DNA of 64,000 bases from Pyrenopolyporus hunteri (taxonomy: Eukaryota; Ascomycota; Sordariomycetes; Xylariales; Hypoxylaceae), in NCBI GenBank assembly GCA_902806595.1, contig CADCXC010000037.1, positions 3,038,001 through 3,102,000 on the forward strand, given 5' to 3'. Below are positions 32,954-44,417 of the stretch, one piece after another (positions within the stretch are counted from its first letter, which is position 1; each line of letters opens with the position of its first letter). The translations under genes were made by a program, and so were the position numbers. Below the pieces are notes generated by a model. The model was not told the origin of the DNA. It saw only the letters and a program-made list of their open reading frames with translations, and made no database searches.

Positions 32954-35184
32954 TATAGCATGAAGGGTGTTACAGGGTCAAATGCACCAGTCGTGAAACA
33001 TGGCATGACGGCTACCGCTGACAGGATGTAGGTACGCGAGATGCGGTGTCAGAGATGAGAGCTTGCGTGGGGAGATGAGTGGAGGAGTATATTAGGTATG
33101 CATCGCGATAGGGGGCTGCTGCGGTCTCTCAACTTGGGGAATCTTGGTACCTGGGAAGCCTTGACTGTCGGGAGTCGAATCGAGTCTCTAGTGCTATATT
33201 TCCGGTGTTACACTCTAATTTCGTGGGCGAAGTAACCAGACTCTTAATGCTTTCAGCGACATAGTGCCTCTGAAATAATCTAAGGTACCTACCTAGGTAC
33301 CTAAGTTATATGTATTTGTACCTCTTAGTCCTGGCCGCAAGTTATCAGTACCTACATACCTATATACATGTAGCCTGTAGGTCTATTTCAACGTGCGCTG
33401 GCTGTCTCAGGTTGAATGAGACTGTCCTTTATTACCTTTGTATCATGGACCTAGGTACCATGCATCTTCTACCAATTTAATTTGACGTTCTAAGCGTAAC
33501 GCTTTTTTTTTTCCTAGGTGTGGTATGGGAGTCGGCTAATTGAGACCACTCCCTTGGGAATGGAGGTGCTACTGGCAAGCTAACGGCCGGGACTAGGGAG
33601 GAGATTAGGTACGGTATGTATACTTCCCCACGTGTAGGTAGATATGCTACGTAAGAGATATTGAATTCGATAGTGCTTAACTCAAAGTCTCATTTGGCAT
33701 CATAATTGGATCCCTTAACCAATTTATTAGCGGAATAAATATTAATATATTACATAGGCACAGGTAGACGGATGATATTTTAGGTACAAAACCTAGGTAG
33801 GTTGTATATATAGATGTACCCACATGTAGGCAGGTCAGCTATTATGTACTGGCTTATAAAGACGGGCGAGGAGAAATTGTCAGGATTTCTTCAGGATACG
33901 AACACCGATAGAGCGAGGCATTTCGAAAGGGGGCAAAGAAATGGTTCGCCCACAACACTCGATGCTACTATGGCGCTTTTTAACCGAGAGCCTACCACTT
34001 AGTTTATTTCCTTACATTCTAACCCAACTGTCGCGAATGACCATGGTACATACTAAAACCTAGGGGGAGGCAGCTTAGTAGCTATCTATTCACGCGACCA
34101 CAACTTAACGATACGGATGCCAAAGTGTAGGTCATAAGGCATCTGATAGGCTATCCCGCCGCTATCACATGCCGTATGCAAGGCTTTGGGTTGGGCTGCA
34201 CTTTCAACGAGAGCTACATGTCATAGAAACCCGTTGTCATTAGGCTGTATCACCCGGCAGTGAGACTCCCCGTGTCAATATTTCGGCCAGATGACTGACG
34301 ATTGGATGTCGACCCGAAGTGACGGCTTACATATATGTATCTAAGGGGGAGGGGGTGCTTTCTGAGAAGTGATGATACCTAGGTAGGTAGTAACTTAGAG
34401 CAGCCCTTCTGTATATAGGTACCTAGGCTTTAGGCCGCGGAATGGGGGTGCCCCTGGAGCTCCGGGGATGTAACGGTTACAAGATTCGATGCCCACTATT
34501 TGCTGCGTTGAGAGGTGTTTATTTTATTTCGTGGCGAATATGCGCGAGTAGAGAGAGTTAGGTACATAATCACCTCAGTTATTTTCGTGCTGGGACCTAA
34601 CGGTCCAATTATACAGTGGGGGGGAGAGGACGCCGGAAACAGAGCGCTACTAATTACGTACGCAATACATACATCTGCTGGCAGAAAGGGATGGGTTTGA
34701 CGATGCCTACCTAGGTAGGTAGTTAAAAGCACTTTGCACGGACTCTAACAGACGACAACGACGTGCCTTGCTAATAGATTATCACAAACTCAAGCCAGAC
34801 CTCGATGTTTTGCAACAAGATCGTGAAGCTTGAATGTTACCAGGTAGAATAGACTGACCCATTACCCAGATACCCAGATACTCATGTACCCATTAGTAGA
34901 TGAGGAGGATTGGATCTCATATTCTACACAAGAAACACGCGTACCTACCTATGCATATATTGAAACATGAATTGGGTTGTACAAGCGTGTACATAGTAGA
35001 TATGGCTCAACGACTTAAAGATAAAAATATCGCCCCGCTTCCTTTCGTATTCTGCAAATAATCTTGGCTGATACGAGGGGATCTAATATATACATAGGCG
35101 TTGATAGTTCTCACATACTCCCAGCACTACTACTACGTACCATAATAGCTTTGGATTGATGTAGACGTTTGTACATACACGTTA

Positions 35185-35340
35185 TAAGTACCTAGGTACC
35201 TATTTCAGGAAATGATCACAGTTCTTACGCAGTATGTCCGACAAACACTCTTCAAATACTTCTTATGTACCTTCGTACATGTACGTACATAGGTACCTAG
35301 GTAGGTAGGTACCTGGGAGATAGGTACCTGGGGCACGGTA
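35185..35340. repeat. GGTACC/CCTAGG palindromic repeat cluster
   Basis: AGTACCTAGGTACC occurs at about 35188. A larger group at 35267-35335 alternates GTAC, CCTAGG and GGTAGGTACC blocks and contains extended self-complementary segments. Confidence 0.8.
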
Positions 35341-35568
35341 GGTGGTACATATATACATCAACTCGTTGTAGATCCTGTTCATCTGCCGTCTCGTAGGCTC
35401 GTTTTCTTCCGCATGGACTCTTTCCCTCTGCTTCGCGGTACAGAGTACATACATCATCAACCAAGACAAGGATCATGACCCGGTCCTAATCCCAGCGATC
35501 GTGGAAAATCGATTGCTGATTGACCGAAGAGACTATCGGCTGCAGCATCATCAAAACTTGCGATTCGA

Positions 35569-35960
35569 TTGGATTTTCCTTTACTCTGTAATTCTCTTTA
35601 TTTACCTATCTTTATCGTTATTCTATTTTACTTCATTTTATTTTTTATAGTTTATTTTCTTAATATCTGTTTCCCACGTGGTATTCTTCTCCCCTATACC
35701 GTTCACACCCGGGGGGGAGGCCGACTTATCGCGTTCACCTGCTTATTTTCTTGGACTGCTTCCATTTGTTCCTTTTCGTCTTGCAACTTTATTTTGTCAG
35801 ATCTTGCGTCAGTCGCCTTGCCTTGCCTTGTCCCCCTTCCTCTTCCCCTTTGCTCTCCCCTAATCCCCTCGGTCCTTCAATTCCGTTTCCATCTCCTAAA
35901 TTCGCGCCGATGGTATATATCTCCTCTCTCCCTTGGCTTCCTCATATCGAACAAGCGTGA
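35569..35960 (+). promoter_or_regulatory. Pyrimidine-rich promoter/5' leader of the 1253-aa gene
   Basis: The plus strand is strongly C/T-rich for almost 400 bp, ending 130 bp before the ATG at 36089. This is consistent with a long fungal 5' leader. The transcription start is not determined. Confidence 0.45.
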
Positions 35961-36088
35961 AAACCGGACGTATAGACAGCCCCAGCTATCGCCTCGCATG
36001 ATTCGGCCTCCCTGGGAGCTACTGTATTTAGGCAATACCCTTTCTCGGCTAGAGTGGTCCTAGGACGGGCTTCGGGACTCGTTAGAGT

Positions 36089-39000
36089 ATGGCTGTAAAG
36101 TATGGCGAGGTTTCCCAGCATGACAACGATGACGAAGATCGAAACGACGGCGCACCGCATTCGACGTCGCTTTCCCCAGCGTCCTCACCGTCGCGCGTGC
36201 CCTTCCTTCCGGCCGTCGAGTCGACATTTACTCCCCTCTCGATGGATGACGACTTCTATGTAGGAGTAGGGGAAAGTGTTGGGGGAGATAGATACCATGA
36301 TGCAACCAACAGCGATTCCCACGGGGGAGAGGGCCACAAAAAATTTGGTAGCACGGCCACAACCAAGACCGGGACCAGCATCAGCAGTAGCAGCATGGCC
36401 CAATCGCTGTCGCCGGCCCGGACCACACAGGCCAATCGTAGCGAATACGGTCTCCTGTCTCCTGATACCACTCCTTCTTCCCCTTCGTCTTGTCAGCATC
36501 CAGATGACGCCAGATCCAATCCAGATTTTGGCTCCACTATCGAGAAGGATCTAACGTCGAAGCATACTGAGACCACTCACTTATGTCTAAAGGAATCGAG
36601 CGCTTCCCCAGCGAGGGCTCCTCAGGCAAACGAGATATCGTCCCAACACCAGCAGGATTCGCAACAGCCTGTCATAATTAAGCCAAAGCCTATTGTACGC
36701 ACCGCGTCTACGAAGAGTGTCTATTTACGTCACCCAACCCCTGATCTGAACACACGGTCATCTTCCTACGCAACTAGTATTGCTCAATTGGAGGCCACAG
36801 CCGAGAAACTTTCGATGACTTCGTCGATCGAAGACGCTATTCGGGATCTCCACGAGGAACAGAAGCGCAACGAAAGTCGAAGATCGTCGATCCTAGCCGC
36901 GAGCATAGGCTCGATCCCCGAAAATAACGAACCGGTATCTTTCCCTAGCACGAAACCGCTGTCGGCCACCAGCTCCGTACTCGACGCGAATAGTCCTGCG
37001 CGCTACGGTGGCTATTCCCCGGCCGGCTTAGTCACGTCCACGGACTCTTCTCTGTTGACAAATCCTACGCGACTACGATCTGGCTCTGGCCCACTATCAA
37101 GACCAGATTCTGAGGTTGGCGGTGTTATGTCGAGACATGGCCCCGGAAAGAGTTCTGTCCGGAGTGTTAAGTCTGCGTCCAAGCCGACTCTGACGGATAT
37201 CGCCGAGATGGAACCTACTACGCTTACGCCGGCGGCTATGGATGAGGCAGACAGGTTGGCCGAAGGACCAGAAAAAGATGAGATATTACGGATACCACAG
37301 ATAGAAGACATCGATCTTACGCCTAATGCAAACCAATATAGGTCGTCGAACGGCTACGACTATTGGGACCAAGCCGTTGCCGAGGCACGAGTTGATTATG
37401 GAAAACACAACGATGATGATAGGCCCCCGACTTCCGCTGGATCCACCGGTACTTATGAACAGGCAGAGCGGGCTTTCGCAGATTTTGACGGAGCTCATTG
37501 CCCGCCTGACGTTGACACAGAGGACTCCCTATTCCTGCCTTCCTTCTCGAACGGGCCATCGACTAATGTCCCCTTCCTGCGACCTTTTGATCCAGACCCT
37601 TCGAGAGGTGAGAAACCAGATTATTCGAGGCCTCCTATATCTAAACCCATTGGTCCGCCGACCGTGAGGCCTAAGTCGTATATGGATCCTGCGACCGGCC
37701 AAACCATGCTATACTACCCGGCGCGCGTCCCGTTGATGCTTAACTTGCCGCAGAAACTCTCCAAAACCCCGAAGGGGGAGGCGCGGAATGCACGCAAATC
37801 GCAGGTTTTGAACAAGGCGCCTGAACCGGATCGTAAATCTAGCTCTGCCTGGCTCCCAGAGTTTGTACCCGAGCCTCGGTTTGAACCTCTGGGGTCTAAC
37901 TCCGAACCACTGACTCATATACCGCTTAATGATACCAACCCAGAGTCGCAAATCCCAAGTGCCCCGGAAGACAAACGCAACGCTCCATCCCAACCTACAC
38001 CCGACCCCGGGCCGGCAGGTACTGAAGCGAACAAGGCTCGCGTGTCGGTTCTTGATCTGGATAAGCGAAGGTCAAAGATGCCCAATCTCGATGGTTTGCC
38101 ACCGCAGTTACGTGCAAGTGCCTTCTTCGAGCTGCCTCCCGAGCCGCCTATTATCCAGCTTAAGGATGGTTCCCCAATGGCTACTTTGGACAGTATACTG
38201 GACGCATCTGCCAAGGCGCCCGTCTCAGCTTTTACAGACCACGCTTTCGCGGGTTCATTAGGATCAGAAGTCTACGGGATCGAGAAAAAACGTAAATCGC
38301 ATATTAAGCATGCTAGCGCGGCTGACTTAGGAGAACCTAAGAAGCGAGGTTCTTTTCTGCACCTCCGAAAACCAAGCGCTCTCAGTCGACATTCGGACTC
38401 TCAAGAGGAACGGGGGAATACTATTGCCGGAGGTTCGGGTATGGGCGAGGCTCCGAATACCACGGACGAGCAAGACGCGGAGAAGCAACGGTTATCTAGC
38501 TCCATCGATGGCCAAGCGGTGCCAGAACACAATGATGAAGACGAAGAAAGCGGAGGAGAGCTAGTATATAATGGACCACCAACTACTCTATTAGCCGAAC
38601 TCCAAATTCGGAAACAGCAACAAAAGCTACGCACTCGACCAGTCACCGCAGCTTTTCCTAATGGCTTACATTCTACGCTCCTCGAGATGGACACGGTTGC
38701 TCAAATCGAGCATAACGCCCGTAAGGGCAAGAAAGTTAATCTTGCTTGGGAAGAGCCAAGCATGGATCCTGCCGAAGATTCAGATGACGAAGACACGCCG
38801 TTAGGGCTACTTATGGCTACTAAGGGACAGGGCGGTAATATGGCAACCGCTGTCGCTGAGGTAAATAGGCCTCTTGGTCTTATGGAACGGCGCGAAATGG
38901 AAGACAACGAACCCCTGAGTCGACGGCGCGATCGACTTCAAGGAAGGGAGGTCGGTCTGATGAAACGACAGAGCGTGATGACGCTTGGCCAAGGCTTCCA

Positions 39001-39850
39001 TAATGCGAGTGGTAGCTTAAGGGCCCCAAGTCCGCAGCTCCGTGCACATGCCCCCGAGGAAGAAGAGATCGAGGGCGAAACGCTTGGGGAGCGGATGCGG
39101 CGCCTGAAGAATCGTGAACAAGATGACAACCCTCTTCCGCAAGCTAGACCTATCAGCGCCTCGTTCTCGGCAGAACTACTCAGCCAGATAGGCGAAAAGT
39201 TTAAAGAGGATGAAAGCGACGGGAAGAGCCAAGATAAACATAAATCCCTACCAAAGGAGGAAGAAGAGACGTTAGGACAACGACGACGACGCCTACAAGC
39301 GGAACGCGAGGCTCGCGAGCGTGGTATGATGAATATAGCTCCCAATGGCGGTGTTAATAGCGATACAACACAAGTTATGAAGAGACATTCGCTTGCTGAT
39401 GTGCTTGGCACGCACAAGTCAAAGAATCTTTTGGGTGACCCTAGGGTTCAGGCAGAGAAAGCAAGGCAAGCGGAAGCAGCACGGTATAGGCAGGATCAGG
39501 AGCAGAAGATGGCGGCACTTCGCAGTCAGATGCCCTCTAATCTCAGTACGCCAAATCTGAATCGTCCGGGGGGTTACATGGCCGGTCGATTCAATGACGG
39601 CACCGGCGGTGGGACCGGTCGCCCACGGACTAGTGCGGCCTTGGATGGATATCCTAGTCAGGGCTTTGGGGCGAGCGGTGGTATGGCGAATCATGCAAAT
39701 AGCGGACTGGCGGGAAATCCCTATCTTATGGGAGGAACTATGGGCGGCCCCGGCGGACTTGGCACGCAAATGAACGCTTATGGCATGCAAATACAGCCAC
39801 CCGGTCAAATGGACAGAGTAGAGCGATGGAGGCAGAGCATTTTGCCTTAA
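36089..39850 (+). CDS. Large conserved fungal disordered protein (1253 aa) with repeated TLGxRRRRL motif
   Basis: Single exon. Most of the protein is Ser/Pro/charged and predicted disordered. Short conserved-looking blocks are scattered: STKSVYLRHPTPDLNTRSSS, YDYWDQAVAEARVDYGKHND, RPKSYMDPATGQTMLYYPAR, PVPLMLNLPQKLS-like and LPPQLRASAFFELPPEPPII. RPVTAAFPNGLHSTLLEMD follows. The C-terminal third carries three spaced copies of a basic motif: EPLSRRRDRLQG (about 941), ETLGERMRRLKN (about 997) and ETLGQRRRRLQA (about 1060), followed by a coiled-coil-prone Glu/Arg region and a Gly/Asn/Met-rich tail. I recognise the general make-up from unnamed ascomycete proteins but know no function. No signal peptide or transmembrane segment is seen. 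Its size and motif layout suggest a scaffold or cortical adaptor, but that is speculation. Confidence 0.87.
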   Translation: MAVKYGEVSQHDNDDEDRNDGAPHSTSLSPASSPSRVPFLPAVESTFTPLSMDDDFYVGVGESVGGDRYHDATNSDSHGGEGHKKFGSTATTKTGTSISSSSMAQSLSPARTTQANRSEYGLLSPDTTPSSPSSCQHPDDARSNPDFGSTIEKDLTSKHTETTHLCLKESSASPARAPQANEISSQHQQDSQQPVIIKPKPIVRTASTKSVYLRHPTPDLNTRSSSYATSIAQLEATAEKLSMTSSIEDAIRDLHEEQKRNESRRSSILAASIGSIPENNEPVSFPSTKPLSATSSVLDANSPARYGGYSPAGLVTSTDSSLLTNPTRLRSGSGPLSRPDSEVGGVMSRHGPGKSSVRSVKSASKPTLTDIAEMEPTTLTPAAMDEADRLAEGPEKDEILRIPQIEDIDLTPNANQYRSSNGYDYWDQAVAEARVDYGKHNDDDRPPTSAGSTGTYEQAERAFADFDGAHCPPDVDTEDSLFLPSFSNGPSTNVPFLRPFDPDPSRGEKPDYSRPPISKPIGPPTVRPKSYMDPATGQTMLYYPARVPLMLNLPQKLSKTPKGEARNARKSQVLNKAPEPDRKSSSAWLPEFVPEPRFEPLGSNSEPLTHIPLNDTNPESQIPSAPEDKRNAPSQPTPDPGPAGTEANKARVSVLDLDKRRSKMPNLDGLPPQLRASAFFELPPEPPIIQLKDGSPMATLDSILDASAKAPVSAFTDHAFAGSLGSEVYGIEKKRKSHIKHASAADLGEPKKRGSFLHLRKPSALSRHSDSQEERGNTIAGGSGMGEAPNTTDEQDAEKQRLSSSIDGQAVPEHNDEDEESGGELVYNGPPTTLLAELQIRKQQQKLRTRPVTAAFPNGLHSTLLEMDTVAQIEHNARKGKKVNLAWEEPSMDPAEDSDDEDTPLGLLMATKGQGGNMATAVAEVNRPLGLMERREMEDNEPLSRRRDRLQGREVGLMKRQSVMTLGQGFHNASGSLRAPSPQLRAHAPEEEEIEGETLGERMRRLKNREQDDNPLPQARPISASFSAELLSQIGEKFKEDESDGKSQDKHKSLPKEEEETLGQRRRRLQAEREARERGMMNIAPNGGVNSDTTQVMKRHSLADVLGTHKSKNLLGDPRVQAEKARQAEAARYRQDQEQKMAALRSQMPSNLSTPNLNRPGGYMAGRFNDGTGGGTGRPRTSAALDGYPSQGFGASGGMANHANSGLAGNPYLMGGTMGGPGGLGTQMNAYGMQIQPPGQMDRVERWRQSILP

Positions 39851-40674
39851 GCACACCCCCACCCCCCGATCGTCAAGGCGTCCGCCGTCCACTCATCCAC
39901 GCTACGAAGTTCTTAAGGACAGGAAAAGGGAGCGGAACCGAACAACACCTGCTTTATGTCCCAGCATCGCGTTGGCGTTTCACCGTGGGTTATAAAAAGA
40001 ATCTTTGAGGATTTTGCATGTAGTGCAGTTTTGGAGTTCGAAGATGGTACAAGGATTGTATTCGTATATATATAGTATCATGTAAACATGTAATCAGTAG
40101 ACCGCGGTATAGAAGGGCTTGGCTATGGGGCTATCACAGCGGCGCATTCATCTATGATATATACAAGTGTTGTACGCCTACCTATTCCCAGACGCAAAGG
40201 GACAGAGCCCCATTGAAAATGATGTGTGCAGGTAGAAATGGTCTGAAGTGACGTTGAACCCAGCACCCGCGTTGCTATTTCTCCTCTATATCAATCCTAA
40301 GCAATGTACAGTATCAGTATCATACGGTACCTAATCTAAGGGGCGAAAACAGCGCGTATGAAATAACACTCAAGGGCAGTGCCTCAAGATGAGGAAACTA
40401 GATACACCATAATCACCCAGCATAACCTACCTACCTACCAACCTAGGTAGGTAGATATTCTCTTTCCGTTGGGAAGGGGGGGTTGTGGGAAAGGCGTAAC
40501 CTGGGAAGCAGTTCCCTCTAACCCTCTGTGCTGAAAAGCCCATTAAAAAAAACCAACATGTTAGTTTGATATTGACTCCATTTATTATTGCCTAGACCGG
40601 TGACTTGGTAATTAAATCTAGGAGTTGCAGAATATGTTCATCCGGGCACAGTGTTACTGCGACCAGATAAATAC

Positions 40675-40702
40675 CTACCTACCTACCTAGGTAGGTAGGT
40701 AG
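40675..40702. repeat. Perfect 28-bp palindrome of TACC/GGTA units
   Basis: Three CTAC units run into the central CCTAGG and then three mirror-image GTAG units. Every position pairs around the centre at 40688/40689, so it could extrude as a cruciform. Confidence 0.9.
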
Positions 40703-42193
40703 TTTCCGGGTTATTCCGGGTGTCCGGACAGCCTCCTGTCCGGCTGAGGCGAGTCAGCTTTGAAAGCATGACTTATAGAGCTTGAAACCACGAAGCGGCC
40801 GAAACGTCCTAAGGCGTTGGGACCTTTATCCGATCCGCCAACTAAGCCGGAACGGAGGTGCTAGTGTCCTACAAAAACTCCGACGGCGAATTTCCTCCGG
40901 AAAGCGAGTCATGCCCACCCGTCAAGTACGTACTTAGTCATGTATCTCTCTCCTTTGCTATCTGAGATCGTTCGACATCCCCGATTCTCGCGTCCAAGCA
41001 TGCTACACGTTGACCGACTTGAAGTCTTAACGAGCAAGCCCAGCGGACCATTTATAACGTGTTCACGGGATAGTAGCGTCCCACAGGTAAGAGCGGTTCA
41101 CCAAATATACAACCGGCACATAATATGACATTATTTTTGAGTTTGTCCGTGGCCTGGAGGAGCGCGGACACTAGGGCCTTAGAGCAGCTTAGAGGATGAA
41201 AAACTAATTACGTGTAAAAAAAGGTCCGGGCTAGCACGAGCGACCATCTCTTGTCATTCACGTGGGGTGCTGGGGGTTAGCATGTTCCATATCCTCCCCG
41301 CTGCGTACGGGGCTTCAAGGTTTGAGTCAGTTGACGGGACCCATTAGCCTTATGAGCTTGTCTCGAGAACATTCAGACAGAATCAACTGCTTGGGATGAG
41401 ATGCTTGTGCTGGGTGAAATATTACCAAGCCGGGCCCGTGTACGGCGACGTACGTCTTGCCTCGTTATTACATAAATCCCTGAAGAGCATGTTGATCGTC
41501 AACCTTAGGTAGGTTGCCACGCGCGGCTGAATCGTAACTGCGCACGTTCGTTAGGTCTTTACATATCTCCAGCCACATGAACCCTCCCCCCCAAAACCTC
41601 AGCATTCTTAGAGTCTTACCCCGTATAAATTTTTAGAAGACCATCCCCTTCATCCCACGTGCTTTAGCCATGTCTGAGGTTGGCCTACGCCGTAGTCGGG
41701 AAGTGGAACCTAGTCCAGCTAGTACAAGGGGAAAAAGGGGGGGAGGTGGGCTTACTTGCACCCTCTTACGTATGATAAGGCGAGCCATCTCCTTGTTTTA
41801 GCCATCCATATAGTTAGGGGCGGCATTCTTGTTCCTGACGCTACGCCACGCTAAGACAAAACTAGATTGTGCTAAACACCGGGACAACTTCCCCAGTAGA
41901 CGTCTCGTCTATGACTAATGTCTGTCCTGTGATGTCTAGAGGAACAGATTTTGATGCGGAACTCGAAGTCTAGGCAAGATGAGTTCTTATTCAGCCTATG
42001 GAAGTGGGATTCGGGCATCCCGAGAAGAGGCGGGAACGCCAACTTGCCCAGCGGGAACCAGGTAGCCGCTCTCTGGAATGCTTCCCATGCCCCTAATGAA
42101 AATTCGACGTTGGGTGCTGCCGCCGAGAAAGCACGGGTCCGCGGTGGTTCAAAGTCTTGCTCTCATCCTACTTCGACGCCTCTCCAAATCATG

Positions 42194-42200
42194 TATATAA
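42194..42200 (+). promoter_or_regulatory. TATA box of the chitinase gene
   Basis: TATATAA lies about 200 bp upstream of the chitinase ATG, followed by a C/T-rich leader (42225-42390). The spacing suits a leader of roughly 170 nt. Confidence 0.6.
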
Positions 42201-42397
42201 ATGGTGCTCTTCCGGTGGTTGGAACTGGCCCTTCTCTTCTTCACGTCGGTGTCTACAGTCGTCCTTCCTTTCTTTTTCATAGCTATAACCTAGCTGAAGA
42301 ACAATCTCTATTTTTCTCTGCTGACTTTCCTTAAAGATCCGCACCACTTCCGATCTCTCTTTCTAATATATATTGACTTTATCCTGTATTCCCAAAA

Positions 42398-43468
42398 ATG
42401 ATTCGACGCTCTGCTCTCGCGGCTTGTCTCCTATGGGCTTTCGAGGCCCTAGCCGGCTACAATCCCGGTGCTTCTGACAACATTGCCATTTACTGGGGAC
42501 AGAACTCAGCCGGTGTTACGAACTCTGACAAGTCCCAGAAATCACTCGCTGATTATTGCTCTAACACTGACGTCGATATCATCCCTATCGCGTTCGTCGC
42601 CAACTTGAACCCGATACAGGTGGACTTGACCAATATGGGTAGTGGGGAGAACATCGGCAAGGAAATCGCTTCGTGCCAGAAGGCGGGCAAGACTATCCTG
42701 TTGTCGGTCGGGGGAGCCACGTTCACCACGGGGCCGTCGAGTCCACAGCAGGCCCAGTCCCTAGCAGACCAACTCTGGAGCATGTTCGGCCCTCCCGGCG
42801 GCGACGGCGGCAACCGCCCGTTTGGCGATGCTGTCATCGACGGGTTCGACCTCGATATTGAAGCTCCGCTGCAGAACCTGGCGCCCTTCGCCGCCCGCCT
42901 GCGCGAGAACATGGACAAGGCCAACGGCAATGGTGATAAGAAATTCTACCTCTCCGCAGCGCCCCAGTGCCCGTACCCGGACCTGAACAACCAGGACATG
43001 TTGCAAGGCGACAGCGCCGTAGCTTTCGACTTCGTCATGGTCCAGTTCTACAACAACGCCAAGTGCGATATCCGTGTCTTCGGATCCGCAGCGGGCGAAG
43101 GGAATCAGTCGACGACACATTTCAATATGGACGAGTGGGATCGATGGGCACGCTCGAGCAAGAATCCCAACGCGAAGATCTTCCTTGGTATCCCCGGAGG
43201 CCCGACAGCCGTCAGTTCGTCCCAGAAAGCATCCTACAAGGCGCCGAACGACCTAGGCCCTGTCATTGCTTATAGCAAGAAGTACTCCAGCTTCGGCGGC
43301 GTCATGGTTTGGGACATGTCCCAGGTCTGGGCCAATCCCGGCTTCCTAGACGCCATCTCCAGCGACCTGAAGTCCTCTCCCGCCACAAACGAAAACACCG
43401 CCCGGCAGTCTAATAATGCGTCCGCCCAGAGGGTGCGACGAACTCACCAGCGAGATTGGAAGCCATAG
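42398..43468 (+). CDS. Secreted endochitinase, glycoside hydrolase family 18 (class III)
   Basis: Single exon, 356 residues. A signal peptide covers about residues 1-20 (ending ALAG). The GH18 barrel starts at IAIYWGQNS; the substrate-binding strand LLSVGG is at about 101-106, and the catalytic motif DGFDLDIE is at 148-155 with E155 as proton donor. KFYLSAAPQCPYPD and FVMVQFYNNAKCD are the conserved strands of the small class III chitinases. The enzyme hydrolyses beta-1,4 linkages in chitin by substrate-assisted catalysis, outside the cell, in wall remodelling, nutrition or mycoparasitism. There is no chitin-binding module or Ser/Thr-rich anchor region; the last 30 residues are basic and Asn/Ser-rich. 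It has its own TATA-type promoter. Confidence 0.95.
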   Translation: MIRRSALAACLLWAFEALAGYNPGASDNIAIYWGQNSAGVTNSDKSQKSLADYCSNTDVDIIPIAFVANLNPIQVDLTNMGSGENIGKEIASCQKAGKTILLSVGGATFTTGPSSPQQAQSLADQLWSMFGPPGGDGGNRPFGDAVIDGFDLDIEAPLQNLAPFAARLRENMDKANGNGDKKFYLSAAPQCPYPDLNNQDMLQGDSAVAFDFVMVQFYNNAKCDIRVFGSAAGEGNQSTTHFNMDEWDRWARSSKNPNAKIFLGIPGGPTAVSSSQKASYKAPNDLGPVIAYSKKYSSFGGVMVWDMSQVWANPGFLDAISSDLKSSPATNENTARQSNNASAQRVRRTHQRDWKP

Positions 43469-44417
43469 AAATGCATTATGCTTATTGCTTATTCATGTCA
43501 AGGTCGAGGAGGGAGAGGCTAGGTGATTCGTGCAGGGGTTGACACAAAACACACCTGGCGGTCATCTTAAGCTCGTGGTCCGTGTCATCGTTGGAGGAAA
43601 GATCCGGCGAAACCTGTTGGTTATGCTTCGTGGGTTAATATCCTTATATATACCTACGGATAGAAAGGGTTACGAGAAGATACAGTCCTGGCTGTCCAAT
43701 TATTACAGCTTAGAGGGAGTTTATAGATACCCAATTTCGCCAGCAGGACCTAGATTAGATTTAGATTTCATCATATAATAGTCTATTCAATATAGCCTCT
43801 ACCTGAACTCTGGAACTGAACTCACTGGTGTGCACCTCAAGGCTGATTTTGTACGCTCCTCTATTCGTAGGGTTTGTATTAATCCCTCTACTGGAGCGAC
43901 AAGGCCGGAGGTCTTGCGAGTGTCATATGCGCAATATCTAGAGGGATGGTGGTTAGGAAATAATCATCGAAGAGATTTGATGGCCGTGGTGGTTGCGTGT
44001 GTTTCGAGTAGGACTACGTGCCATAAAAGTGGCGGACACAAATGTCAGGACCGAAGAGGAAATAAAGAAGGGCTTGACGGCCCAGGGCCTGGGGGCGCTT
44101 GAGATAAGTAGTAATTGTCGAAGTACCCCGAAACCTACTACCCAACAACGGAGAGGTCGATCGAGCCATACTTCATGTTATTTGTGGATAGGATAACATG
44201 AGATACTGAAAGAGGGAGTAAGGAGGCCCGCGGATGAGATTTTGATCTGTGGATTACACACCGACTCGTCGTCGCTCCTTGGAGTTAAATGTTTCCATCC
44301 TTCCACAGCTGCCTATCTCGGCGGGCACCTAGGTAGGTAGGTTTGATGGTAGGTGTGTATCCAGGTATGTAGCGCTAGATGCCTATAAGACTAGAGGTCT
44401 CCTGGTCGCCTCATCAG
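43469..44417. other. Convergent intergenic spacer
   Basis: It lies between the 3' ends of the chitinase and DUF829 genes. Short frames at 43530-43778 and 43830-44102 have no recognisable content. A CCTAGGTAGGTAGG block is at about 44329-44343. Confidence 0.5.

Larger units (their letters stand above)
29644..36088. other. Gene-free 6.4-kb stretch with many short palindromic repeats
   Basis: No supported gene was found on either strand. It contains GACGAACCA(G/C)GAA repeats (about 29945-29980), a GGGAT array (30184-30290), and clusters of GGTACC/CCTAGG blocks (30610-30770, 31150-31220, 33280-33380, 34375-34425, 35185-35340). TACC tandem repeats lie at about 32917-32953. The last 500 bp are pyrimidine-rich and lead into the 1253-aa gene. 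Candidate frames at 32359-32888 (-) and 33814-34002 (+) were judged unsupported. Confidence 0.55.
39851..42397. other. Intergenic spacer with a 28-bp palindrome and the chitinase promoter
   Basis: It holds the 3' flank of the 1253-aa gene, TACC/GGTA blocks at 40425-40455, a perfect palindrome at 40675-40702, and a hairpin-like TGTCCGGACAGCCTCCTGTCCGG near 40710-40745 (7-bp stem). The chitinase promoter is at its right end. The frame at 41951-42334 overlaps that promoter and is not supported. Confidence 0.55.

Noticed and set aside
35569..36063. 164-codon plus-strand frame upstream of the 1253-aa gene
   Set aside because: It is a translation of the pyrimidine-rich leader, giving a Leu/Phe/Ser/Pro-only composition with no conserved feature.
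43530..44196. Three overlapping short frames in the chitinase 3' flank
   Set aside because: No start context, no splice logic and no recognisable motif.
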